The notes beneath the pieces are model-generated. The model had not been told where the DNA came from. It did no database searches and worked only from the letters and a program-made list of their open reading frames with translations. The position numbers were made by a program, and so were the translations under genes. From Pseudomonadota bacterium (lineage in GTDB: Bacteria > Pseudomonadota > Gammaproteobacteria > Burkholderiales > Burkholderiaceae_D), in assembly GCA_018241865.1 (NCBI GenBank), contig JAFECY010000077.1, positions 1-13,115 of the forward strand: a stretch of DNA of 13,115 nucleotides, read 5' to 3'. Below, in pieces: positions 1-8,404 of the stretch. Position 1 is the stretch's first letter, and every line of letters begins with the position of its first letter.

Positions 1-225
1 GCTTTCTTGCACCACATGGTGCGTAATATCATTGGTTCCCTGATTGTGGTCGGTAGCGGCAACCGCGAATCGGCATGGTTGGAGCAGGTACTGAAAGGAC
101 GAGATCGCAGCCATGCCGCGCCGACTTTTATGCCGGATGGTTTGTATCTGGCGAAGGTCGATTACGACCGCAAATGGGATTTGCCGCAAGAGGGCGGTCA
201 GCCATTCTGGCAAGACCCGGCCTGA
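1..225 (+). CDS. truA: tRNA pseudouridine(38-40) synthase TruA, C-terminal fragment
   Basis: This is the 3' end of truA; the reading frame is open from base 1 and stops with TGA at 223-225, so the start and the catalytic Asp domain lie upstream of the window. TruA converts uridines 38, 39 and 40 of the tRNA anticodon arm to pseudouridine in the cytoplasm. The visible 74 residues hold the conserved C-terminal signature HHMVRNIIGSL, followed by a GLYLAKVDY strand; both match my recollection of the end of E. coli TruA. The family is about 260-270 residues, so roughly the last quarter is present. truA directly upstream of trp/accD genes is a known proteobacterial arrangement. A 74-nt AT-rich gap separates it from trpF. 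Confidence 0.93.
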   Translation, partial: AFLHHMVRNIIGSLIVVGSGNRESAWLEQVLKGRDRSHAAPTFMPDGLYLAKVDYDRKWDLPQEGGQPFWQDPA

Positions 226-299
226 ACATTTTTTCGGTGCTGCTCAGGTTTTTGCTGACTGGGCGATAATTGCGTTTCTTTCTCTGATTCTTTGGATGC

Positions 300-962
300 A
301 TGAGCCATCGTACCCGAATCAAAATTTGCGGCCTGACCCGGCCGCAGGATGTCGAGGCTGCTGTGACAGCAGGCGCGGATGCGCTCGGTTTTGTGTTCTA
401 TGACAAAAGCCAGCGCTATGTGACGCCGCAGCAGGCACGCTCATTGATTCTCGCAATGCCGCCTTTTATATCGAGCGTCGGCTTGTTCGTCAACGCCACG
501 GCGGACGAGGTTACTTCGGTGCTGGAACAGGCGCCGCTATCCCTGCTGCAATTCCACGGCGACGAGACTGCTGAGCAATGCGCTGCCATTGCAACGCAGG
601 TGTGCCGCCCATTCATGCGGGCAGTGCGCGTCAAACCGGATATGACGCCGACCGATTTGATAAAATGCGAGCAGGATTATCGTGCTGCCAGCACATGGTT
701 TTCGGGCTTGCTGCTCGATGCCTTCGTGGATGGTTATGGCGGCGGTGGAAAGGTATTCGATTGGTCTCTCATCCCAAAAGAACTCGCGCCTCGGCTCGTT
801 TTGAGTGGTGGCTTGAACGCGCAAAACGCGACTGAAGCAGTGCGCGCCGTGCGCCCTTGGGCGGTTGATGTCAGTAGTGGCGTCGAAGCCGACAAGGGTA
901 TCAAGGATGCCGCCAAAATTCGCGCCTTCATCGAAGCCGTGCGCCAAGCGGATGCAGTTTAA
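300..962 (+). CDS. trpF: Phosphoribosylanthranilate isomerase TrpF
   Basis: TrpF performs the Amadori rearrangement of N-(5-phosphoribosyl)anthranilate to CdRP, the third step from chorismate to tryptophan, in the cytoplasm. The 220-residue product has normal length for the single-domain TIM-barrel enzyme. Visible landmarks are KICGLT with the catalytic base Cys10, LQFHGDE at 83-89, the general acid Asp140 in LLLDAF, the glycine-rich phosphate-binding loop [11 protein letters not shown] at 145-155, and VDVSSGVE at 189-196. The ATG at 300 is the only in-frame start that gives a normal N-terminus; only a weak GGA (294-296) precedes it. A competing ATG at 296 reads into a stop after one codon. 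It is followed 26 nt later by trpB. The tryptophan genes are split in this organism: trpE, trpG, trpD and trpC are not in this window. Confidence 0.97.
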   Translation: MSHRTRIKICGLTRPQDVEAAVTAGADALGFVFYDKSQRYVTPQQARSLILAMPPFISSVGLFVNATADEVTSVLEQAPLSLLQFHGDETAEQCAAIATQVCRPFMRAVRVKPDMTPTDLIKCEQDYRAASTWFSGLLLDAFVDGYGGGGKVFDWSLIPKELAPRLVLSGGLNAQNATEAVRAVRPWAVDVSSGVEADKGIKDAAKIRAFIEAVRQADAV

Positions 963-988
963 CTGCGCCTATCTACCGGAACCATGAC

Positions 989-2218
989 ATGAATGATTCT
1001 CGCGCCGCGCAAGCGGCTTCCTCCGATCAATACGACTTGCCCGATGCCAAAGGCCATTTTGGTCCTTATGGTGGCAGCTTTGTTTCCGAAACCCTGACCT
1101 ATGCCCTGGCCGAACTGAAAGAGGCCTATGCCCATTACAGCAAAGATCTGGCATTCCTTGCTGAATTTGATTATGAACTGAAGCACTTCGTCGGTCGTCC
1201 CAGTCCGATTTATCACGCCAAGCGCTGGTCTGAGATTGCCGGTGGCGCGCAAATTTATTTCAAGCGCGAAGACTTGAACCACACCGGCGCGCACAAGATC
1301 AATAACGTCATCGGCCAGGCCTTGCTGGCCAAGCGCATGGGCAAACCGCGCGTGATTGCCGAAACCGGCGCCGGCCAGCACGGCGTCGCCACTGCCACCA
1401 TCTGCGCACGCTTTGGTCTCGAATGCGTGGTGTACATGGGTAGCGAAGACGTCAAGCGCCAAGTTCAGAACGTCTATCGCATGGGGCTGTTGGGCGCGAA
1501 GGTGGTGCCAGTCGAATCAGGCTCGAAGACGCTCAAGGATGCGTTGAATGAAGCAATGCGCGATTGGGTCACCAATGTCGAAAACACGTTCTACATCATC
1601 GGCACGGTCGCCGGCCCGCATCCTTATCCGATGATGGTGCGCGATTTTCAGTGCGTGATCGGCGAAGAATGTATTCAGCAGATGCCCGAGTTGTCCGGTC
1701 GCCAGCCGGATTATGTGGTGGCGTGCGTCGGTGGCGGCTCCAATGCAATGGGGATTTTCCATCCCTACATTCCGTACAAGGATGTGCAGTTGATCGGCGT
1801 CGAAGCTGCCGGCGACGGCATCGATACCGATCGCCATTCAGCTTCGCTGACGCTGGGCTCATCCGGTGTGTTGCACGGCAATCGCACCTACCTGCTGCAG
1901 GACGCCAACGGTCAGATTATCGAAACGCACTCGGTCTCCGCCGGCTTGGATTATCCCGGCGTGGGGCCAGAGCATGCGTGGCTGAAAGACAGTGGCAGGG
2001 CGCAATACGTGACCATCACCGATGACGAGGCGATTGCCGCTTTTCATAATGCCTGTCGCATCGAAGGCATTATCCCGGCGTTGGAATCGAGTCATGCGCT
2101 GGCCTATGCCGCGAAATTGGCCGCCACATTGCCCAAAGATAAAATCGTTCTCGCCAACCTTTCCGGGCGCGGCGACAAGGATATGCATACCGTCCAAGAA
2201 TGGGACAAAAAAGCTTAA
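989..2218 (+). CDS. trpB: Tryptophan synthase beta subunit TrpB
   Basis: TrpB is the PLP-dependent beta subunit that condenses indole with L-serine to give L-tryptophan, working as an alpha2-beta2 complex with TrpA. The 409-residue protein is a standard TrpB1-type chain. The PLP Schiff-base lysine is Lys103 in HTGAHKINN; the catalytic Glu is Glu125 in AETGAGQHG (16 residues later than Lys87/Glu109 of Salmonella TrpB because of a longer N-terminus). The phosphate-binding GGGSNA sits at 248-253 and LSGRGDKD at 391-398. The ATG at 989 has a GGA at 978-980 as a possible weak ribosome binding site; the nearby ATG at 984 meets a stop at once. The gene follows trpF by 26 nt and precedes trpA by 35 nt, so co-transcription is expected and supports subunit stoichiometry. 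Confidence 0.98.
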   Translation: MNDSRAAQAASSDQYDLPDAKGHFGPYGGSFVSETLTYALAELKEAYAHYSKDLAFLAEFDYELKHFVGRPSPIYHAKRWSEIAGGAQIYFKREDLNHTGAHKINNVIGQALLAKRMGKPRVIAETGAGQHGVATATICARFGLECVVYMGSEDVKRQVQNVYRMGLLGAKVVPVESGSKTLKDALNEAMRDWVTNVENTFYIIGTVAGPHPYPMMVRDFQCVIGEECIQQMPELSGRQPDYVVACVGGGSNAMGIFHPYIPYKDVQLIGVEAAGDGIDTDRHSASLTLGSSGVLHGNRTYLLQDANGQIIETHSVSAGLDYPGVGPEHAWLKDSGRAQYVTITDDEAIAAFHNACRIEGIIPALESSHALAYAAKLAATLPKDKIVLANLSGRGDKDMHTVQEWDKKA

Positions 2219-2253
2219 TCCTTGCCGGCTCAACCTACAAGATCACACAAACT

Positions 2254-3051
2254 ATGTCCCGAATTTCCGCTACCTTTGCTCAGCTTGCTGCCCAAGGCAA
2301 GAAAGGCTTGATTTCCTTCATCACCGCCGGCGACCCCGCGCCCGATATGACCGTGCCGCTGATGCACGCCATGGTCGAAGGCGGCGTCAATGTCATCGAA
2401 TTGGGTGTGCCGTTTTCTGACCCGATGGCCGAAGGGCCGGTGATTCAGCGCGCCTGCGAGCGGGCGCTCAAGTTCGGTGTCGGCATCCGTGATGTGATCG
2501 GCTATGTCCGCGAATTCCGCAAGGCCGACACCACCACGCCGGTGGTGTTGATGGGTTATGCCAATCCGATCGAACACATGGGCATCGATGCCTTCATCCA
2601 AGCCGCGAAAGAGGCCGGTGTCGATGGCAGCATCGTGGTCGATTACCCGCCAGAAGAGTGCGAAGAATTCGCGGCAAAAATGCAGGCCAATGGCATGGAT
2701 CCGATTTTCCTGCTGGCCCCGACTTCGACCGAAGAACGCATTCAACAGGTGGCCCGGGTCGGCAGCGGATTTAGTTATTACGTGTCGCTCAAAGGTGTGA
2801 CCGGTGCGCAAAATATTGATACTGCCGAAGTCGCCGAGCGGATTGCCACCGTGCGCCGTTACGTGAAATTGCCGATCGGGGTCGGTTTCGGTATCCGCGA
2901 TGCCGCCACAGCCAAGTCGGTCGCCAGTGTTGCGGATGCCATCGTAATCGGCAGTCGCATCATTCAGGAGCTGGAAAATACGCCGCGTGAGCGGGCGGTG
3001 GAGGCGGTGCGGCATTTTCTGACCGGCATTCGTCGCGCCCTTGACGAATAG
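2254..3051 (+). CDS. trpA: Tryptophan synthase alpha subunit TrpA
   Basis: TrpA cleaves indole-3-glycerol phosphate to indole and glyceraldehyde 3-phosphate; indole is channelled to TrpB. I chose the ATG at 2254 (265 residues, N-terminus [11 protein letters not shown]), which matches betaproteobacterial TrpA. The frame stays open back to 2200 but that extension overlaps trpB and gives an atypical N-terminus. The TIM-barrel landmarks are SFITAGDP at 21-28, catalytic Glu49 in [11 protein letters not shown], and the phosphate-site segment GVGFGIRD near 212. The second catalytic position (Asp60 in E. coli/Salmonella, in the loop after PFSDP) reads Glu60 here (PMAEGPVIQ). Chain length and all other motifs are intact, so an active enzyme is still likely. 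No clear Shine-Dalgarno is visible; coupling to trpB, 35 nt upstream, is plausible. Confidence 0.97.
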   Translation: MSRISATFAQLAAQGKKGLISFITAGDPAPDMTVPLMHAMVEGGVNVIELGVPFSDPMAEGPVIQRACERALKFGVGIRDVIGYVREFRKADTTTPVVLMGYANPIEHMGIDAFIQAAKEAGVDGSIVVDYPPEECEEFAAKMQANGMDPIFLLAPTSTEERIQQVARVGSGFSYYVSLKGVTGAQNIDTAEVAERIATVRRYVKLPIGVGFGIRDAATAKSVASVADAIVIGSRIIQELENTPRERAVEAVRHFLTGIRRALDE

Positions 3052-3065
3052 CAATGCGCCGTCGA

Positions 3066-3083
3066 GCGGCTATAATGCGGTTG
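3066..3083 (+). promoter_or_regulatory. Possible promoter -10 box upstream of accD
   Basis: The trpA-accD gap holds a perfect TATAAT at 3071-3076 (context CGGCTATAATGCGG), about 70 nt before the accD ATG. A start near 3083 would give a leader of about 60 nt. The best -35-like match, TTGACG at 3041-3046, is 24 nt away, which is too far for a normal sigma-70 spacer, and no good -35 lies at 16-18 nt. The site could give accD transcription independent of the trp genes. It is a sequence match only. Confidence 0.4.
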
Positions 3084-3144
3084 CTTCCATGCCGCGCATT
3101 AAGATTATTGCAATTCGGCAATCAAAATTCATGAAAGAGACGCC

Positions 3145-4017
3145 ATGAGCTGGCTTGAAAAACTCCTCCCACCGCGCATTCAGCGCAACGATTCGGCTTC
3201 CCGCAAATCGGTGCCGGAAGGTCTGTGGGTCAAGTGCCCCTCCTGCGAAGCTGTCCTATATCGCACCGATCTGGAATCGAACCTGCACGTTTGTCCGAAA
3301 TGTGACCACCACATGCGCATTCGCGCCCGTGATCGCCTCGATGCTTTGCTGGATGCGGAAGGGCGTTACGACATCGGTCAGGAAGCTTTGCCGGTCGATA
3401 CCCTGAAATTCAAAGACAGCAAAAAATACCCGGATCGCCTGAAGGCTGCGATGGAAGCGACCGGTGAAACCGATGCGTTGATTGTCACCGGCGGCGCCAT
3501 CATGACCTTGCCGGTGGTGGTGGCTTGTTTTGAATTTGAATTCATGGCCGGCACGATGGGCTCCGTGGTGGGTGAGCGTTTTGTGCGTGGCGCGCAGATT
3601 GCGCTGGAGCAGAAGGTGCCCTTTATCTGCATTACCGCTTCCGGCGGTGCGCGCATGCAGGAAGGCTTGCTGTCGTTGATGCAAATGGCCAAGACCACCG
3701 CGATGCTGACCAAGCTGGCCGAAAAGAAATTACCCTTTATTTCCGTGCTCACCGATCCCACTACCGGCGGTGTGTCGGCATCGTTCGCCTTCATGGGCGA
3801 CGTGGTCATCGCCGAGCCGAAAGCCCTGATTGGTTTCGCAGGTCAGCGTGTGATCGAAAATACCGTGCGTGAAAAACTGCCGGAAGGCTTCCAACGCGCC
3901 GAATTTTTGCTGCAAAAAGGCGCGGTAGATATGATCGTCGATCGCCGTCAGATGCGTGAGGAAATCGCCCGCGTATTGGCATTGCTGCAAAATCAGGCAG
4001 CGGAAGTTGTGGCCTAG
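3145..4017 (+). CDS. accD: Acetyl-CoA carboxylase carboxyltransferase subunit beta AccD
   Basis: AccD forms the alpha2-beta2 carboxyltransferase with AccA and moves the carboxyl group from carboxybiotin on AccB to acetyl-CoA, making malonyl-CoA for fatty-acid synthesis. The 290 residues begin with the typical [11 protein letters not shown] four-cysteine zinc ribbon follows (Cys31, Cys34, Cys50, Cys53; CPSC and CPKC). The crotonase-like carboxyltransferase domain carries the oxyanion-hole glycines in [11 protein letters not shown] (164-174) and the [12 protein letters not shown] segment (203-214). A purine-rich GAAAGAGA at 3133-3140 precedes the ATG and can serve as ribosome binding site. The partner accA is elsewhere. 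accD next to folC is conserved from enterics to betaproteobacteria. An intrinsic terminator lies about 30 nt after its stop, so accD is probably the last gene of the left transcription unit. Confidence 0.98.
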   Translation: MSWLEKLLPPRIQRNDSASRKSVPEGLWVKCPSCEAVLYRTDLESNLHVCPKCDHHMRIRARDRLDALLDAEGRYDIGQEALPVDTLKFKDSKKYPDRLKAAMEATGETDALIVTGGAIMTLPVVVACFEFEFMAGTMGSVVGERFVRGAQIALEQKVPFICITASGGARMQEGLLSLMQMAKTTAMLTKLAEKKLPFISVLTDPTTGGVSASFAFMGDVVIAEPKALIGFAGQRVIENTVREKLPEGFQRAEFLLQKGAVDMIVDRRQMREEIARVLALLQNQAAEVVA

Positions 4018-4048
4018 GATTGTTTTAAGCGCCCGCTATTGCCGAATG

Positions 4049-4085
4049 AGCCCGAACCGCAACCAGGTTCGGGCTTTTTAATTTT
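4049..4085 (+). terminator. Rho-independent terminator after accD
   Basis: A perfect 10-bp inverted repeat (AGCCCGAACC at 4049-4058, GGTTCGGGCT at 4066-4075) encloses a 7-nt loop and runs into TTTTTAATTTT. The GC-rich stem and U-rich tail are typical of an intrinsic terminator on the + strand. It lies between accD and folC and should separate the trp-accD unit from folC-SPOR-cvpA-purF. Confidence 0.9.
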
Positions 4086-4109
4086 CAGATCGTCCCCATA
4101 GTTTAGTTC

Positions 4110-5417
4110 ATGCAAAATTCTTCCCGCACTTTAGCCGATTGGCTTGTTCACCTAGAATCCTTGCACCCGAAGACTATCGATCTCGGGTTGGATCGTGTAG
4201 CGCAGGTCAAGGATCGGCTCGGGATTACGTTTGCCTGTCCGGTCATCACCGTCGGCGGCACCAATGGCAAAGGATCTACCTGCGCCATGTTGGAGTCGAT
4301 CTTGTTGCAGGCCGGTTATCGTGTTGGTTTGTATACCTCGCCGCATCTGCTGCATTTCAACGAACGTGCTCGCATGGGAGGCGAAGCGGTTGCCGATCAG
4401 AATTTGATCGCCCAGTTTGAAGCGGTGGAAGCCGTGCGCGGTGACGTGCCGCTGACGTATTTTGAATTCACGACATTGGCGATCTTGCGCTTGTTTGCTC
4501 AGTCCGGGCTCGATGTCGTCATTCTCGAAGTCGGCCTCGGCGGACGCTTAGATGCCGTGAATGTAATTGACGCCGATGTGGCTGTCGTCACCAGTGTGGA
4601 TATCGACCATCAGGAATATTTAGGCGACACGCGCGAAAAAATCGGTTTTGAAAAAGCCGGCATTTTCCGCGCTGGCAAGGCGGCGGTGTGCAGCGATCCG
4701 GTGCCGCCACCATCTTTGATCCGGCATGCCGAAGCCATTGGCGCTGATCTGTGGCTGCTCGGGCGCGATTTCAATTATGCCGGTGACAAGCAGCAATGGA
4801 ATTACGGCGGGCGCGGCCAGCGGCGCAATGCGCTCGGCTATCCTAGCTTGCGCGGTGCCAATCAATTGCTCAATGCTTGCGCCGCGCTGGCCGCGCTGGA
4901 AATTTTGCGTTTGCGCTTGCCGGTCGGCGCGCAGGAAGTGCGCACAGGCTTGGTGATGGTCGATCTGCCCGGCCGCTTTCAGGTCATGCCCGGTCGCCCG
5001 GTCGTGATCCTCGATGTCGGCCACAATCCACATGCGGCGGCGACGCTGGCGCAGAATCTCGACAACATGGGTTTTCATCGCTTTACCTATGCTGTTTTCG
5101 GTGCGATGCAGGACAAGGATATCGACGGCATCATCGCGCAATTGCAAGGCCGTATCGACCACTGGTGTCTGACGGATCTGCCTTTGCCACGCGCCGCATC
5201 CGCGCAAGTCATCGCGGAAAAACTTGCCGCTGCTGGTGTCAAACATGATGAGAGCGAGAATGCCGAATCCAGCATTGCCTGTTTCGCCACGCCTGCGGAA
5301 GCGTATGCAAATGCGCTGAAGAGAGCAGGGGAGAATGATAGAATTGCGGTTTTCGGTTCCTTCCTCACGGTTGCTGGCGTGATGGCAGCCCGGGGTTCCC
5401 GGCCACTACAGAATTGA
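4110..5417 (+). CDS. folC: Bifunctional folylpolyglutamate synthase/dihydrofolate synthase FolC
   Basis: FolC joins L-glutamate to dihydropteroate and adds further glutamates to reduced folates in ATP-dependent Mur-ligase-type reactions. The 435-residue chain is of family length. The P-loop reads VGGTNGKGST (48-57), followed by TSPHLLHFNERARMGG (76-91), LEVGLGGRLDAVN (139-151), TSVDIDHQEYLG (161-172), and FEKAGIFRAGK ending in Lys190, the position carbamylated in E. coli FolC. The C-terminal domain has LPGRFQ (286-291) and LDVGHNPHAA (301-310). The ATG at 4110 gives the expected N-terminus, but no Shine-Dalgarno is visible and it lies only about 25 nt after a terminator tail. The downstream SPOR gene starts 4 nt after the folC stop, as in the enteric folC-dedD pair. 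Confidence 0.97.
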   Translation: MQNSSRTLADWLVHLESLHPKTIDLGLDRVAQVKDRLGITFACPVITVGGTNGKGSTCAMLESILLQAGYRVGLYTSPHLLHFNERARMGGEAVADQNLIAQFEAVEAVRGDVPLTYFEFTTLAILRLFAQSGLDVVILEVGLGGRLDAVNVIDADVAVVTSVDIDHQEYLGDTREKIGFEKAGIFRAGKAAVCSDPVPPPSLIRHAEAIGADLWLLGRDFNYAGDKQQWNYGGRGQRRNALGYPSLRGANQLLNACAALAALEILRLRLPVGAQEVRTGLVMVDLPGRFQVMPGRPVVILDVGHNPHAAATLAQNLDNMGFHRFTYAVFGAMQDKDIDGIIAQLQGRIDHWCLTDLPLPRAASAQVIAEKLAAAGVKHDESENAESSIACFATPAEAYANALKRAGENDRIAVFGSFLTVAGVMAARGSRPLQN

Positions 5418-5421
5418 TCGC

Positions 5422-6276
5422 ATGAGCTTGTTCTCGTTTCTCCGTAAAAACAAGCAAGAAACCGCAGCGGACGGCGGTGCATTTTCCTCTCGCGCTGAAA
5501 CCGAATCGCAAACTTTGCGCGGTCGCGGCAAACGCAAATCTAGTCAGTCAGAAGAAGCAGTCGATCCGGTATTGCCGGAGAAAAAACGCGCACGCCGACG
5601 CTTAGTTGGTGCTATCGCCCTCGTGCTGGCGGCAGTGATTGGCTTGCCGATGATTTTTGACACGGATCCTAAACCGTTGTCCGACGACATCGCGATTCAA
5701 ATTCCGTCCAAGGAAAAATCGCTGCAGATCGCACCGGTGGAAGCGCCCGTTGCTTCATCGACATCGGTTGTGCAGCCATCAGAACAGATCGCTGAGCCAG
5801 TTGAGGCCGCCAAGCCAGCGGCAGAACATGCCGTGAAAGCGGAAGCCAAGGCCGAGAAGATTGTTGAGAAACCGGTCGAAAAAAAATCTGAAAAGCTGGC
5901 CGTGACGGCGGAAACCAAACCGGCAAAGCACGACGCCAAACCCGAGACTAAACCGACGCCCCATAGCGATGATGGTGCACGTGCTTTGGCGTTATTGGAG
6001 GGAAAGTCTGAGGCTGCCGCCGATAAGAAACCGGCAACCGGCAAATACGCCGTGCAGGTGGCGGCGTTGGCTACCCAGGAAAAAATCAACGAATTGCGCG
6101 GCAAGCTGAGCGCGGCCGGCATTCAATCCTATACCCAGAAGGTGGCGACTGCATCCGGTGAGCGCACGCGTATCCGTGTCGGCCCGTTTGCAACGCGGGA
6201 AGAGGCAGAAAAAATGCGTAGCAAGCTAGTCAAGATGGGGCTAAACGGCACATTGGTGCCGCCGCCCAATTCTTGA
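5422..6276 (+). CDS. SPOR-domain inner-membrane protein, DedD-like
   Basis: This is a bitopic membrane protein with a peptidoglycan-binding SPOR domain, likely recruited to the division septum by binding denuded glycan strands, as known for E. coli DedD. Layout of the 284 residues: a basic cytoplasmic N-terminus (1-60, ending KKRARRR), one transmembrane helix at about 61-79, a low-complexity Lys/Ala/Glu/Pro-rich linker at about 95-205 spanning the periplasm, and a C-terminal SPOR domain at about 206-280 (GKYAVQVAALATQEKINEL at its start, TRIRVGPFATREEAEK later). The start is 4 nt after the folC stop with no separate ribosome binding site, pointing to translational coupling. Position between folC and cvpA is the same as dedD in enterics, and the architecture matches; sequence-level orthology of the linker cannot be judged. 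Confidence 0.92.
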   Translation: MSLFSFLRKNKQETAADGGAFSSRAETESQTLRGRGKRKSSQSEEAVDPVLPEKKRARRRLVGAIALVLAAVIGLPMIFDTDPKPLSDDIAIQIPSKEKSLQIAPVEAPVASSTSVVQPSEQIAEPVEAAKPAAEHAVKAEAKAEKIVEKPVEKKSEKLAVTAETKPAKHDAKPETKPTPHSDDGARALALLEGKSEAAADKKPATGKYAVQVAALATQEKINELRGKLSAAGIQSYTQKVATASGERTRIRVGPFATREEAEKMRSKLVKMGLNGTLVPPPNS

Positions 6277-6288
6277 TGCGGGCTTGGC

Positions 6289-6777
6289 GTGACGATATTC
6301 GATTACCTAGTGCTGTTCATTCTGGCTTGTTCGATCATCATCAGCACATTGCGCGGATTGGTGAAAGAAATCTTGTCGTTGCTCGGCTGGATCGTTGCAT
6401 TGGTCGTGGCGAATGCTTACGGCGTGGAACTGGCTCGCTTGTTGCCGGATACGCTGCCCGGCAATGCGACGCGCTTGATCGTCGCCTTCGTGGCTCTGTT
6501 TATTGGCGTAAGATTACTCATGGCATTGCTGGCGATGGCGCTCGATGCGTTAATCAACAGCAGTGGTTTGCGCTTGGCGGATCGCGGCCTAGGTGGCTTG
6601 TTTGGTTTGGCGCGCGGCTTGGTACTGGTGCTGGCCGGTGTGTTGGTGTGTGGTATGACCGGCATCCCGCAACAGCCATTTTGGAAAGAAGCCTTGCTGA
6701 GCCCGATGGCGGAAACGGCAGCGCGGACGGTCAAACCTTTTTTGCCGGGCTCGGTGGCGGCGTATGTGCGCTTTTAA
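6289..6777 (+). CDS. cvpA: CvpA family membrane protein
   Basis: CvpA is an inner-membrane protein first named for a role in colicin V production in E. coli; its molecular function is not well settled, and envelope or biofilm roles have been suggested. The 162-residue product has four predicted helices (about 3-20, 26-45, 61-83, 100-122). The family-typical RGLVKEILSLLGW (22-34) and DRGLGGLFGLARGL (98-111) stretches are present. I used the GTG at 6289, which gives the canonical start MTIFDYLVLF 12 nt after the SPOR stop; no ATG in this frame gives a full first helix. Its position immediately before purF is the same as in E. coli, where cvpA and purF are co-transcribed. A different-frame ORF over the same DNA is Arg/Gly-rich and not credible. 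Confidence 0.93.
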   Translation: MTIFDYLVLFILACSIIISTLRGLVKEILSLLGWIVALVVANAYGVELARLLPDTLPGNATRLIVAFVALFIGVRLLMALLAMALDALINSSGLRLADRGLGGLFGLARGLVLVLAGVLVCGMTGIPQQPFWKEALLSPMAETAARTVKPFLPGSVAAYVRF

Positions 6778-6833
6778 GCAGGTGGCGGAACGCATTCGGG
6801 TTTCTGTGACCATTCAAGAATTTTGTATTCGTT

Positions 6834-6839
6834 GAGGAG
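6834..6839 (+). promoter_or_regulatory. Strong ribosome binding site of purF
   Basis: GAGGAG lies 6 nt before the purF ATG, close to the ideal anti-Shine-Dalgarno match and spacing. It is the strongest such site in the window. Most other genes here have weak or no recognisable site. Confidence 0.8.
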
Positions 6840-6845
6840 TCCACC

Positions 6846-8366
6846 ATGTGTGGCGTAGTCGGTGTCGTTTCCCATAGTCCGGTCAACCAGTTGATCTACG
6901 ACGCCTTGCTGCTGCTGCAGCATCGCGGCCAAGATGCGGCGGGTATTGCGACCAGTCATGGCAACATGTTTTCCATGCACAAGGCGAACGGCTTGGTGCG
7001 TGACGTGTTCCGCACCCGTAACATGCGCTCGTTGCCGGGTAATGCTGGCATCGGCCAGTGTCGCTACCCGACGGCTGGCTCGGCCAGTAGCGAAGCCGAA
7101 GCGCAGCCTTTCTATGTCAACGCACCGTTTGGCATCACCCTTGCACACAACGGCAATCTCACTAACTGGGAACAGCTCAAGATCGAGATGTTCAAGAACG
7201 ATCGCCGTCATCTCAACACCGATTCAGATTCGGAAGTCTTGTTGAATGTGCTGGCACATGAAATCCAGGAATCCACCAGCGGCTATTCGCTCGATCCGGC
7301 AGCCTTGTTCAAGGCAGTCAGTGTTTTGCACAAGCGCGTACGCGGCTCCTATGCCGTAGTGGCGCAGATCGCCGGCTACGGTTTGTTGGCTTTCCGCGAT
7401 CCTTTTGGCATTCGTCCTTTGTGCATCGGTTTCAACGAGACGGCGAAAGGTCCTGAATACATGATTGCCAGCGAATCGGTCGCGCTGGAAGGCTTGGGTT
7501 TCCGTTTCTTGCGTGATGTGATTCCTGGCGAAGCCATCTTCATCGATCAGGAAGGCAAGCTGTACAACCAGCAGTGTGCCGACAACCCGGTGCTCAATCC
7601 TTGTGCATTTGAATTCGTCTATCTGGCTCGTCCGGATTCCGTCATCGACGGCGCATCGGTTTATGATGCCCGTTTGAAAATGGGCGAATACTTGGCGGAC
7701 AAAATTCAGCGTCAGTTTTCTGCCGGCGACATCGACGTGGTGATGCCGATTCCCGATTCTTCGCGTCCGGCCGCTATGGAACTGGCGAGCAAACTCAACC
7801 TTGGTTACCGTGAAGGTTTCATCAAAAACCGCTACATCGGCCGCACTTTTATCATGCCGGGGCAGGCCGAACGCAAAAAATCGGTACGTCAGAAACTGAA
7901 TGCGATCGGTGCTGAATTCAAAGGCAAGAGCGTGTTGCTGGTTGACGATTCCATCGTGCGCGGCACCACCAGCCGCGAGATCGTGCAGATGGCGCGCGAT
8001 TCCGGCGCCAAGCGCGTGATCTTCGCTTCCGCTGCGCCACCGGTGAAATTCCCCAATGTGTATGGCATCGACATGCCGACCCGCAATGAGCTGATTGCAC
8101 ACGGCCGTACTGAGGAAGAAATCTGCCGCGAGATTACTGCCGATGCGTTGGTGTATCAGGATGTCGAAGCACTCAAGCGTTCGATCTCCGATGTCAACCC
8201 GATCCTGCAGCGTTTCGAGGCTTCTTGCTTCGATGGCGTATACGTTACCGGCGATATTTCGCGCGATTATCTTGATCGTATCGAGTATGCGCGCAGCCAT
8301 CCAAAATCGCAGGGTGATGATGAGGCGCGTTCGCAGTTGAATCTTAACTTGGCACAGGTGGACTAG
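6846..8366 (+). CDS. purF: Amidophosphoribosyltransferase PurF
   Basis: PurF makes 5-phosphoribosylamine from PRPP and glutamine, the committed step of purine synthesis. The 506-residue protein begins MCGVVGVV. Removal of Met would expose Cys2 as the N-terminal nucleophile of a class-II glutaminase domain, with no propeptide, so it is of the E. coli type rather than the Bacillus type. The glutaminase domain includes the conserved HNGNLTNW around Asn102. The C-terminal phosphoribosyltransferase domain carries the PRPP motif VLLVDDSIVRGTT at 363-375 and an IPDSSRPAA stretch near 301. The gene is 68 nt after cvpA and has a strong GAGGAG site. I see no PurR-type operator in that gap. Regulation by purine nucleotides is known for the family but not visible here. 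Confidence 0.98.
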   Translation: MCGVVGVVSHSPVNQLIYDALLLLQHRGQDAAGIATSHGNMFSMHKANGLVRDVFRTRNMRSLPGNAGIGQCRYPTAGSASSEAEAQPFYVNAPFGITLAHNGNLTNWEQLKIEMFKNDRRHLNTDSDSEVLLNVLAHEIQESTSGYSLDPAALFKAVSVLHKRVRGSYAVVAQIAGYGLLAFRDPFGIRPLCIGFNETAKGPEYMIASESVALEGLGFRFLRDVIPGEAIFIDQEGKLYNQQCADNPVLNPCAFEFVYLARPDSVIDGASVYDARLKMGEYLADKIQRQFSAGDIDVVMPIPDSSRPAAMELASKLNLGYREGFIKNRYIGRTFIMPGQAERKKSVRQKLNAIGAEFKGKSVLLVDDSIVRGTTSREIVQMARDSGAKRVIFASAAPPVKFPNVYGIDMPTRNELIAHGRTEEEICREITADALVYQDVEALKRSISDVNPILQRFEASCFDGVYVTGDISRDYLDRIEYARSHPKSQGDDEARSQLNLNLAQVD

Positions 8367-8404
8367 GTCTGCATGGGCGGCTCGCGACGATACAGGAAAG
8401 TATG

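Noticed and set aside
226..299. Promoter for trpF based on GATAAT at 265-270
   Set aside because: No -35 match at 16-18 nt spacing; the AT-rich gap alone is not enough. I see no leader peptide or attenuator there either.
2200..2253. Upstream extension of trpA overlapping trpB
   Set aside because: The extended N-terminus ([10 protein letters not shown]) is not TrpA-like; the ATG at 2254 gives the expected MSRI start.
2230..3054. 274-codon open frame on the - strand covering all of trpA
   Set aside because: It mirrors the codon pattern of trpA, is His/Arg/Gly-rich, has no recognisable domain, and overlaps an unmistakable gene.
6273..6809. 178-codon + frame overlapping cvpA
   Set aside because: Gly/Arg/Trp-rich with no motif, while the alternative frame gives a clear four-helix CvpA.
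6778..6845. PurR operator or promoter in the cvpA-purF gap
   Set aside because: No palindrome resembling the PurR site and no convincing -35/-10 pair; only the ribosome binding site is clear.
7224..8300. 358-codon open frame on the - strand inside purF
   Set aside because: Shadow of purF; no family resemblance and His/Arg-rich composition typical of antisense frames of GC-rich genes.
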